Of a stretch of DNA of 64,000 nucleotides, positions 56,524 to 63,279 are shown one piece after another. The notes below the pieces were generated by a model. It was not told the DNA's origin. It saw nothing but the letters and a program-made list of their open reading frames with translations, and did no database searches. The stretch covers positions 82,633-146,632 of the IMG/VR virus record IMGVR_UViG_3300002131_000090; one strand, given 5' to 3'. The stretch is from a virus. The position numbers and the translations under genes were made by a program. Position 1 is the stretch's first letter. Every line of letters starts with the position of its first letter.

Positions 56524-57117
56524 ATGAAAATACATGATCTTAATGAGAATATCGAAATTGATGAATTTCTAGGTTTACCTGCATTGACTAAAAAAGGTAG
56601 AATGATTCAACAAGGAAATAAAGCAGTCAAGGGTGTACTAAAAGATGAACTACGTCAGATGGAAGTTGAATTGGCCATCTGGATGAAACAAAGCGGAATA
56701 GCGCAACTAACTGCTGATGACTTACAATCATATCTTGATCAAAAAGGATTAGGCGAAATAGGTCAGCCGGTTATAGCTGCATTACCTGCTAAAGCAGATG
56801 CTAAAGCAGCTAAAATTAAATCAGCAATTGCAGCAAAACAAGCAGCAATGGCACGAGGTGGAATCAAAACTCCAACTGTTAACAACCCTGCACCTACTAT
56901 GGCAACTGTAATGTCAAGTATGTATTCTGAGAACATTGAAGAAGCTCAAGGGACTAGTGCGTTATCTAAAAGAGAAGTACGTAATATATTGAGTACTGTT
57001 TTACAAACAGCATATAAAAAATCAGCTGGATTTAGTAAAAGTTCATTTGCAAATCAACTTGTTGCAAAAACAAAACCACCTGCTTTTAAATCTTCAAGAC
57101 CTAAAGCTAAAGCATAA
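56524..57117 (+). CDS. unknown basic, alanine/lysine-rich protein
   Basis: A 197-residue protein I do not recognise. Residues about 60-85 are helical (LTADDLQSYLDQKGLGEIG). Residues 85-105 are an Ala/Lys-rich stretch (KADAKAAKIKSAIAAKQAAM). The tail is Lys/Pro/Ser-rich and basic. SKREVRNILSTVLQTAYKKSAGFSKSSF is the other ordered part. A late-type promoter box 29 bases upstream suggests a virion or assembly role, perhaps a DNA-associated internal protein; that is inference. It converges on gp51 with only one base between the two stop codons. Confidence 0.6.
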   Translation: MKIHDLNENIEIDEFLGLPALTKKGRMIQQGNKAVKGVLKDELRQMEVELAIWMKQSGIAQLTADDLQSYLDQKGLGEIGQPVIAALPAKADAKAAKIKSAIAAKQAAMARGGIKTPTVNNPAPTMATVMSSMYSENIEEAQGTSALSKREVRNILSTVLQTAYKKSAGFSKSSFANQLVAKTKPPAFKSSRPKAKA

Positions 57118-57118
57118 T

Positions 57119-57349
57119 TTAAAAAAACGGTTGATTTGTTTTCTTAGCAGTGTCTAAGTTCTCTTTAATAAGAGTAGCAATAATTTCTCTTTCCTCGGGA
57201 CTAGTATTATATGCCTCGTCAAGAGACATACCGCCTCGCATAAACCAGCACATCTTAGTTAAGTCGTATTTGAGTTGTTTACTGTTGTCTTCAAGGATCT
57301 TAACTTCAGCAAGAATCTGCTCAATTGGCCAAGTTAAGATCCTTAGGCG
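57119..57349 (-). CDS. 51: gp51-like baseplate hub assembly protein, reached by -1 frameshift from gp26
   Basis: A 76-codon reading frame in the -1 frame relative to gp26, ending TAA at 57,121-57,119. It reads RLRILTWPIEQILAEVKILE, then KMCWFMRGGMSLDEAY, SPEEREIIATLIKENL and finally TNQPFF. I associate the MCWFMRGG...SPEERE...PFF pattern with gp51 of marine T4-like phages. There is no ATG, GTG or TTG in frame before the Met of MCWFM. Starting there would discard about 32 residues of coding-like helix. The frame is open back through the end of gp26 to the U UUU UUC heptamer, so expression as a gp26-gp51 fusion of 356 residues is the best reading. A non-AUG start (ATT/ATC) is the alternative. 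Confidence 0.75.
   Translation of the reverse strand, partial: RLRILTWPIEQILAEVKILEDNSKQLKYDLTKMCWFMRGGMSLDEAYNTSPEEREIIATLIKENLDTAKKTNQPFF
57293..57344 (-). promoter_or_regulatory. 14-bp frameshift-stimulating stem-loop
   Basis: On the minus-strand mRNA AAGGATCTTAACTT (57,344-57,331) pairs perfectly with AAGTTAAGATCCTT (57,306-57,293). The loop of 24 bases holds a further 4-bp hairpin. The stem begins four bases after the slippery heptamer and includes two bases of the gp26 stop codon. Neither strand has a T-run after it, so it is not an intrinsic terminator. A stem of this length and exactness inside a coding frame is unlikely by chance in this AT-rich genome. Confidence 0.8.
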
Positions 57350-58188
57350 AAAAAATTTGATTGGTCAAACGTAATTGGAATATCCATTGTAGCTGGTGCA
57401 CCGCGACTTTGTTCGTCTTCATCAAATGTAATTGTCATTGGTTTAATACTAAACTTTTCTCTTTGTTTGTCAATGTGAGAAATTATTCCTGCATAAACAG
57501 TTTTGTCAATGTTGCTGAGAAATTCATCTATGTGCTTTGGATTATCAACTACATCTTCATCTTGAAACTGAATTGCTTTTACACTGTTTATTACTTGTTT
57601 GATATTTAAATCAGTAAGTCTACTAAATGCTTCGTTAAACTTTTGTAATTTATCTAATTCAGACATAGTGTCGTCGTTGACAATTTTAAAAAGTCTTTGT
57701 TCTTCAAAGGACTTTAGTGCAACTTCGGTAAATTTCTTATAAGATATCGGTGCTACTTCAAATTTAAAATCATCTAAAATAATTAAATTGTCGTATGCAG
57801 CACTGGATAATCTATCTAACAAAATTCTTAAATCTAAAGAATAAGTTTTTTCTTCTTCTATTCCTGGAACATTAATACTCATATCCATATTTTCGCCATA
57901 CGTAGCAATGCGTATTGCTATCAGTATAGCATCAATGTCAATACTCGGAACGTTCCAGGCATTTTTAATATTCGGAATACAACTTTGTATAACACTAACT
58001 GTACTCTGTCCGTTTAATAATGCATCTGGTGTTTTAATCATCAACTCGTCTTTTGCAGTCATTGCTAAAACAGGATACTCATTATTTTCAGATATTTCAA
58101 TACTACCCTTGGGATAAAATTCACCGTTACTGGGTAATCTAATAAACAATTTAGGTTGTCTAAAGTGTTTTAGTAAAGGATTGTTCAT
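57343..58188 (-). CDS. 26: baseplate hub assembly protein gp26
   Basis: A 281-residue protein of the T4 gp26 (T4 baseplate hub) type as found in marine phages. It begins HFRQPKLFIRLPSNGEFYP, with AKDELMIKTPDALLNG, a pattern like the tail-assembly chaperones of other myoviruses. Later QDEDVVDNPKHIDEFLSNIDK is typical of gp26. GGAG lies ten bases before the ATG. The zero-frame product ends NFFA; a -1 slip at the last Phe codons continues into gp51. It is divergent from the tape measure gene with 80 bases between the starts. In T4, gp26 and gp51 are needed for hub assembly. Confidence 0.82.
   Translation of the reverse strand: MNNPLLKHFRQPKLFIRLPSNGEFYPKGSIEISENNEYPVLAMTAKDELMIKTPDALLNGQSTVSVIQSCIPNIKNAWNVPSIDIDAILIAIRIATYGENMDMSINVPGIEEEKTYSLDLRILLDRLSSAAYDNLIILDDFKFEVAPISYKKFTEVALKSFEEQRLFKIVNDDTMSELDKLQKFNEAFSRLTDLNIKQVINSVKAIQFQDEDVVDNPKHIDEFLSNIDKTVYAGIISHIDKQREKFSIKPMTITFDEDEQSRGAPATMDIPITFDQSNFFA
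57349..57355 (-). promoter_or_regulatory. slippery heptamer U UUU UUC
   Basis: In the gp26 frame the codons are AAT TTT TTC GCC TAA. The last T of AAT plus TTT TTC forms the X XXY YYZ heptamer for tandem -1 slippage: both tRNAs can re-pair on TTT TTT. The zero-frame stop follows after one codon. Confidence 0.8.
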
Positions 58189-58203
58189 CTATTATTTTCT
58201 CCG

Positions 58204-58211
58204 GATAAATA
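58204..58211 (+). promoter_or_regulatory. late promoter box GATAAATA
   Basis: GATAAATA lies 58 bases before the TTG start of the tape measure gene, in the 80-base divergent gap. It differs from TATAAATA only in the variable first base. No comparable box points toward gp26 in the same gap. Confidence 0.55.
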
Positions 58212-58268
58212 TAGTATAAGTATATATCTGAAAAAAATTATATATGCATTTAATTTGGAAGAAGTAAT

Positions 58269-60455
58269 TTGGCTGATCAAATAGAAATTAGTAATGTAGG
58301 CGGTGGCGGTGTAGCCAGCGAAGCTACACTATTATCGTTAGTAAACGCTGTTAGAAATTCTCGTGGCGCAGTTGCTGGCGTTGCAGGTGCTTCTAACGAT
58401 CAAACAGCAATTCGATTACAACAAGCATATCAACGTTCTCAAAAAACACAAACATCTCAAACAAAAGAATACAACACAGTTTTAAAATCTACAATTGACG
58501 GAGCAATGCGTGCCGGTAAAGCATATGCAGCTGGCGCAGATCGAATAAGTGATTTTAGTAATGCAGTGTTTGGCGGTCAAAGTATAATTTCAAAATTTGT
58601 AGGATATATTGATAATAGTCTTGACAGTTTTAGATCATTAGCCAGCGTTGGCGCATCATTTAGCAATAATATGTTTGATTTTATGCTTGCAGGTGCCGAT
58701 GCTTCTATGTCTTTAGATAGCTTTGTAGGATTTGTTAGAAGCAACAGTAGTGCATTAGCAAAACTTGGAGGTACAGTTTCTCAAGGTGCATCAAGTTTTG
58801 CCAATCTCAGTAGACAGTTTCGTTTAGGCATCGGAAGTACTTTCTTTGAAATGGGAATGACTATAGAAGATGTTAACAGCGGATTGTTAGGATACATGGC
58901 CTTAGAAAATAGAAGAGGCAATAGTCTAAGATTAAATGACAAACAACAAATGTCAGCAGCACAAGATTATATTTTCCAACTAGATAAATTAACAAAACTA
59001 ACTGGACTACAAAGAGAAGCACTAATAGACACTCAGATGGCATTACAAACTGATGCAAAAGTTAGAGGACAAATTACAAGACTTGAGCAATCAGGAAACG
59101 GCGCTCGTGCTAGAGAATTAGAAGCAATATATACACTTCAAAAAACAACACTGCCCGGCTTCCATGATGCATTGCTAGATTTATCAGATGGCGTAGCACA
59201 AAGTCCGATAGGTCAAGCATTAAGAAATGCAATTCCGGGCATTGACGACTTTGCAGTATCAGTGGCAAATGGAAACGTAAGTCAAGACGAATATGTTCGT
59301 CAGATGCAAAAGTATGGACCTCAGCTTGTTAACTATGCTAATAATCTTGACGGTGCAACACTCGATGCGTATAGAGCTGCTGGCGGATTTTATGCAGAAA
59401 TAGCAAACTTAGCAGATAATGCATATCAATTCAGTGAGATAATGCAATTAAACACAGAAGCTGCTAAAGAACAACAAAAAGATAGAGATAGTTTTACTTC
59501 AACTATTGGAAAGTTTCAACAAGCAATACAAGAATCTCGAGCTGCATTATTTCGTTTATTTGTTAGAAGCCCGTTTGCAGAAGCAATAAAAGAGTTAGGT
59601 GTACAAATTTTAAAACTAATAAAACCAGTAAAAAACGGAAGTAGTATATTTGAATCTTTTTTTGAAAAACTAATGGGAAAAAACGGAACCCTTACCAAAG
59701 GCGTTGAATCTTTAACTAAGTTTCTTGATCCAGAAAACCCAGACGGGATAGAATCAGCGTTAGATTCGTTTAACGAATCTTTAAAAGATATTACAGAATT
59801 TATTAAAAAGTTTTTAAGTGATGTTAAAACTGACGGCTTCTTTGCTGCTATTACTAATTCATTTAATAGATTATTTAACGGAGAAGATCCTACTAGCGAT
59901 CCTAACCCTCCACCAACAGGAAGTCAACCTGGGTTCTTTGAAGGTATTTTTGATCAACTACAACAAACATTAACAGACACGTTTGACGACATATTAACAA
60001 GATTTGGCAATGTTTTAGATAAAGTTATGGAAAGAGTAGGAGCTCATATAGTAATTGCCCTTAGCGCATCGCGGTTGTCGTTTGTCTCTCAAGAAAGAAT
60101 AGATGCTGCTAACGCAACGTTAGCAGAGCCTTTTGAGTTTGCTAACGGTTCAGGAGGCTTTAGAGAGTTCGGCGCAGGAACTCCAGCAATATTACACGGT
60201 AACGAAGCTGTTGTTCCTAGAAACTCGTCAGCAGGTCAAATGTTAGCAAGTTCTGGATTGAGCAGTACACCAGGCACAGCTAGTGGTACATACAACAATA
60301 CTGCCAGCTCTGGTATATTAGATGGCTTAAATAGGTTAAATACTACAATGCGTAGTGTTGAGTCATTATTACAACAAGGTAATACTATACAAAAAAGAAC
60401 ACAACGCAATACTGCAGGATTAGGAAATGATATGTTTGTAGGAGTGCCGACATGA
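58269..60455 (+). CDS. tail length tape measure protein (gp29 role)
   Basis: A 728-residue, mostly helical, Ala/Ser/Gln-rich protein. It begins with a Gly-rich segment (NVGGGGVASEATLL), followed by long amphipathic helices. A Pro-rich break lies near residue 550 (DPNPPPTGSQPG). The C-terminal motif FGAGTPAILHGNEAVVPR is of the kind found at the end of many tape measure proteins. It would set tail length and leave the tube first during DNA injection. The start is TTG with GGAAGAAG upstream; the next Met is about 80 residues in. Its four-base overlap with the portal gene and its neighbour gp26/gp51 support the call. Confidence 0.78.
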   Translation: MADQIEISNVGGGGVASEATLLSLVNAVRNSRGAVAGVAGASNDQTAIRLQQAYQRSQKTQTSQTKEYNTVLKSTIDGAMRAGKAYAAGADRISDFSNAVFGGQSIISKFVGYIDNSLDSFRSLASVGASFSNNMFDFMLAGADASMSLDSFVGFVRSNSSALAKLGGTVSQGASSFANLSRQFRLGIGSTFFEMGMTIEDVNSGLLGYMALENRRGNSLRLNDKQQMSAAQDYIFQLDKLTKLTGLQREALIDTQMALQTDAKVRGQITRLEQSGNGARARELEAIYTLQKTTLPGFHDALLDLSDGVAQSPIGQALRNAIPGIDDFAVSVANGNVSQDEYVRQMQKYGPQLVNYANNLDGATLDAYRAAGGFYAEIANLADNAYQFSEIMQLNTEAAKEQQKDRDSFTSTIGKFQQAIQESRAALFRLFVRSPFAEAIKELGVQILKLIKPVKNGSSIFESFFEKLMGKNGTLTKGVESLTKFLDPENPDGIESALDSFNESLKDITEFIKKFLSDVKTDGFFAAITNSFNRLFNGEDPTSDPNPPPTGSQPGFFEGIFDQLQQTLTDTFDDILTRFGNVLDKVMERVGAHIVIALSASRLSFVSQERIDAANATLAEPFEFANGSGGFREFGAGTPAILHGNEAVVPRNSSAGQMLASSGLSSTPGTASGTYNNTASSGILDGLNRLNTTMRSVESLLQQGNTIQKRTQRNTAGLGNDMFVGVPT

Positions 60456-62161
60456 GTTGGAAAAAATACTTTACCCCAGTACCTACTAGTATGAATAATT
60501 CTGGAAGTTATAGCCCGTTTAGTTTTAAAGGTGGCACAGGTGTTGGTCCTGCTGCTGCAAATTATAGTTCACATCTTCCTGACGTATATCTAGGATCGCC
60601 AAATCGTGTTGAACGTTATGGCCAATACAACACTATGGATAACGACAGTGAAGTTAATGCTGCCCTTGATATTCTAGCAGAATTTTGCAGTCAAAAAAAT
60701 AAAGAAAACAATACTCCGTTTCGTATACAATTTAATACCAATGCAACAAACAGTGAAATTCAAATACTTGGACAATACTTAAAACAATGGGTTAAAATAC
60801 AAGAATTTGAAAAAAGAATATTTAAAATTATTAGAAACGTCTTTAAGTATGGCGATCAGTTTTTTATTAGAGATCCAGAAACTAAAAAATGGTTTCATGT
60901 TGATCCTGCAAACTTATCAAAAATTATTGTTAACGAGAGTGAAGGCAAACGTCCTGAGCAATATATAGTTAAAGATCTTAATATTGCATTTGAAACATTA
61001 AGTGCAACAAAAATTAACACAACACATGCATACGGCCCTGGCGGCGGCTTACCTGGTTATGAAACTATTGACCAAAAATATATGACAGGTCGTACGCCAG
61101 ATGCTAGTACAGGTAGATTTGGCAACAATACAAACGAAACTGCTATTGATGCCGAACATGTTGTACATTTAAGTTTAAACGAAGGATTAGACAACAATTT
61201 TCCGTTTGGAAATAGTCTACTAGAAACTGTATTCAAAGTTTACAAGCAAAAAGAATTACTCGAAGATGCTATTATCATCTATCGAGTACAACGTGCGCCA
61301 GAACGCAGAGTGTTTTATGTTGATGTAGGTAACATGCCAAGTCACCTTGCTATGCAATTTGTTGAACGTGTTAAAACTGAAATACACCAAAGACGTATTC
61401 CAAGTAAAACCGGTGGCGGCACTAACGTAATTGATAGTACATATAATCCATTGAGTATTAACGAAGATTACTTCTTTCCGCAAACCGCAGAAGGGCGTGG
61501 ATCAAAAGTTGAAACACTACCAGGCGGCACTAACTTAGGAGAGATTGATGACTTACGATACTTTACTAATAAGTTACTACGCGGCTTACGTATCCCAAGT
61601 TCGTACTTACCAACTGGAGCAGATGATTCATCTTCACAATATAATGACGGACGTGTGGGCACAGCATACATTCAAGAATTACGATTCAACAACTATTGCG
61701 AACGTTTGCAAAGTTTAATTACTGAAGTATTTAATAGTGAATTTAAATTATATCTAAGCAACAAAGGTGTAAACATCGACGTATCAATGTTTGATCTAAA
61801 ATTACAACCTCCACAAAACTTTGCAAGCTATCGTCAAGCAGAACTTGATAGTAATAGAATTGCTACATTTACACAAATGCAACAAGTTCCGTTTATGTCA
61901 AACAGATTTGCATTGAGTCGTTTCTTAGGACTAAGCAAAGAAGAAATTGCAGAAAACGAAAGACTATGGCGTGAAGAAAATGATGAGAATTTTGCAGTTG
62001 ATGGTCAAAATGCAGATGCTAGTATGAGAGATGCTGGTATTACAGGAGCAGATATAAGTGCAGATTTAGGAGCAGCCGAAGGTGATTTAGCACCTGAGGA
62101 TATGGAAGCACCTGCCGAAGGAGACGTAACCGCTCCTGAAGAAACAGCGCCGGGAGTATAA
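60452..62161 (+). CDS. 20: portal vertex protein gp20
   Basis: A 569-residue protein of the T4 portal family (T4 gp20: 524). Conserved segments include VERYGQYNTMDNDSEVNAALDILAEFC, RIFKIIRNVFKYGDQFFIRD, VVHLSLNEGLDNNFPFGNSLLE and ERRVFYVDVGNMPSHLAMQF. The last 70 residues are acidic (AEGDLAPEDMEAPAEG). Twelve copies form the ring through which DNA is packaged and to which the neck binds. It starts with ATG overlapping the tape measure stop (ATGA), and its own stop codon lies in a TATAAATA sequence. Confidence 0.95.
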   Translation: MSWKKYFTPVPTSMNNSGSYSPFSFKGGTGVGPAAANYSSHLPDVYLGSPNRVERYGQYNTMDNDSEVNAALDILAEFCSQKNKENNTPFRIQFNTNATNSEIQILGQYLKQWVKIQEFEKRIFKIIRNVFKYGDQFFIRDPETKKWFHVDPANLSKIIVNESEGKRPEQYIVKDLNIAFETLSATKINTTHAYGPGGGLPGYETIDQKYMTGRTPDASTGRFGNNTNETAIDAEHVVHLSLNEGLDNNFPFGNSLLETVFKVYKQKELLEDAIIIYRVQRAPERRVFYVDVGNMPSHLAMQFVERVKTEIHQRRIPSKTGGGTNVIDSTYNPLSINEDYFFPQTAEGRGSKVETLPGGTNLGEIDDLRYFTNKLLRGLRIPSSYLPTGADDSSSQYNDGRVGTAYIQELRFNNYCERLQSLITEVFNSEFKLYLSNKGVNIDVSMFDLKLQPPQNFASYRQAELDSNRIATFTQMQQVPFMSNRFALSRFLGLSKEEIAENERLWREENDENFAVDGQNADASMRDAGITGADISADLGAAEGDLAPEDMEAPAEGDVTAPEETAPGV

Positions 62162-62164
62162 ATA
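62157..62164 (+). promoter_or_regulatory. late promoter box TATAAATA over the gene 20 stop
   Basis: An exact T4 late consensus octamer that contains the gp20 stop codon (GTA TAA ATA). Transcription would begin near 62,170, the A of the next ATG, so that gene would have no leader. The box may serve mainly the genes further downstream, or be a chance effect of the stop codon context. Confidence 0.45.
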
Positions 62165-62169
62165 TTACT

Positions 62170-62412
62170 ATGATAATAAGAGAATTATATTATTTTGACA
62201 AAGACACAATGGAACCAGTTGAGGACAACAGGTATGAAGCGTCTGATGACGATAGCATTGTAAGTATCACTGACACAAGAAAAACTAGACTAACATTAAA
62301 AGATATTAATAAAGCTAGACGTGCAGACGATATACATAGAAAAGAAAAAAGCAAAGACTTAATACAAGTTCGTTCAATGTACGGATTAGCTGCACAAGAA
62401 CCAATGGCATAA
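62170..62412 (+). CDS. small conserved protein between portal and prohead core genes
   Basis: An 80-residue acidic-then-basic protein: ELYYFDKDTMEPVEDNRYEASDDDS followed by TRLTLKDINKARRADDIHRKEK and SMYGLAAQEP. This pattern recurs behind gene 20 in marine T4-like phages as I know them. In T4 the place holds genes 67 and 68 of the prohead core. The charge pattern would suit a scaffold or core role, but that is by position. No clear ribosome site precedes the ATG. Confidence 0.65.
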   Translation: MIIRELYYFDKDTMEPVEDNRYEASDDDSIVSITDTRKTRLTLKDINKARRADDIHRKEKSKDLIQVRSMYGLAAQEPMA

Positions 62413-62422
62413 AGAGGTAAGG

Positions 62423-63178
62423 TTGTCTAAAACATACATTGCTGGCGAAACAAAAGAACAAAGAAAAATACGAAAACGCCAAGAAAAAGGGTTACCGACT
62501 AATATTATTACTAAACCAGTTACTACTCCTGCAGTTGTAACTAAAACTCTTACTGTCTTTGATAATAACAATAAAGAAACAGTAAAAGATATTTCATTTG
62601 TTTTAGGGAACGGTGTTAGTAGAGCTTCTATACCGCCAGCACATTTAAAAACACATGGAAAAGTATACGGATGCAATGCATTATACAGATCTTTTAAACC
62701 TGATTACTTAATTGCAGTTGATACAAAAATGATAAGAGAGATAACCACAGCGGGATATCATCGAGATAATCAAGTATGGACTAACCCTAATAAATTTTCA
62801 AGAGAGATATCCGGATTGAATTTATTTCAACCTAACTTAGGATGGAGTAGTGGACCTAGTGCATTAAATTTAGCAAGTATGCATTCTTATAATACAATTT
62901 ACATATTAGGATTTGATTATACGGGTATTGGAAGAAAACAGGAATTAGTTAATAATTTATATTCAGGTACGTTAAATTACAAAAAAGAAAATGAAAGATC
63001 TACGTATTTTGGAAATTGGAGTAGACAAACAAGCATTTGTATAAAGAAGTTTCCTAAGATAAAGTATATTCGTTTAGTAGAAAACATAAATAGTTTTATA
63101 CCAGAACACTTAATCGGAATTGAGAATTTAACACACATAACACTTGAAAATTTTAAGAAAAGATTCAACCTTGAGTAA
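62423..63178 (+). CDS. Rossmann-like protein, possible glycosyl/sialyltransferase-type enzyme
   Basis: A 251-residue protein starting with TTG behind AGAGGTAAGG. Residues 1-45 are Lys-rich. SFVLGNGVSRASIP then gives a GNGxS nucleotide loop, followed by VYGCNALYRSFKPDYLIAVD, GWSSGPSALNLASM and IYILGFDYTG. This order (GNGxS, CN, SGxxAL, IYxxGxDY) resembles GT42 sialyltransferases and the DUF115/MptE-like Rossmann proteins; I cannot choose between them. T4 has no such gene between 20 and the core genes. It is followed by a terminator and a new late promoter, so it closes the portal transcript. Confidence 0.5.
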   Translation: MSKTYIAGETKEQRKIRKRQEKGLPTNIITKPVTTPAVVTKTLTVFDNNNKETVKDISFVLGNGVSRASIPPAHLKTHGKVYGCNALYRSFKPDYLIAVDTKMIREITTAGYHRDNQVWTNPNKFSREISGLNLFQPNLGWSSGPSALNLASMHSYNTIYILGFDYTGIGRKQELVNNLYSGTLNYKKENERSTYFGNWSRQTSICIKKFPKIKYIRLVENINSFIPEHLIGIENLTHITLENFKKRFNLE

Positions 63179-63188
63179 TAAAATTACA

Positions 63189-63212
63189 AAATAGGCTCGT
63201 TTGAGCCTATTT
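63189..63212 (+). terminator. hairpin, probable transcription terminator
   Basis: AAATAGGCTC (63,189-63,198) pairs perfectly with GAGCCTATTT (63,203-63,212) around the loop GTTT. The T-tract is short (TTTCT), so it may be a weak terminator or an mRNA 3'-end stabiliser. It lies 11 bases after the stop at 63,178 and just before the next late promoter. Confidence 0.7.
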
Positions 63213-63223
63213 CTACGCACTTT

Positions 63224-63231
63224 TATAAATA
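63224..63231 (+). promoter_or_regulatory. late promoter box TATAAATA
   Basis: Exact T4 late consensus in the 101-base gap before the prohead-core gene, 48 bases before its ATG and directly after the hairpin. It is the best late promoter in the window and probably drives the core and capsid genes that follow beyond the edge. Confidence 0.75.
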
Positions 63232-63279
63232 AAGTGTAAATATACTAGACAGCCTTACTAACACATATAGGAGATAGAC

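Noticed and set aside
57293-57344. The 14-bp inverted repeat as a bidirectional terminator for the convergent genes
   Set aside because: No T-run follows the stem on either strand, and it lies inside the gp51 frame just behind an in-phase slippery site, which explains it better.
57150-57374. Plus-strand 74-codon frame
   Set aside because: It is the shadow of the minus-strand gp51 frame and the end of gp26; no ribosome site and no coding character.
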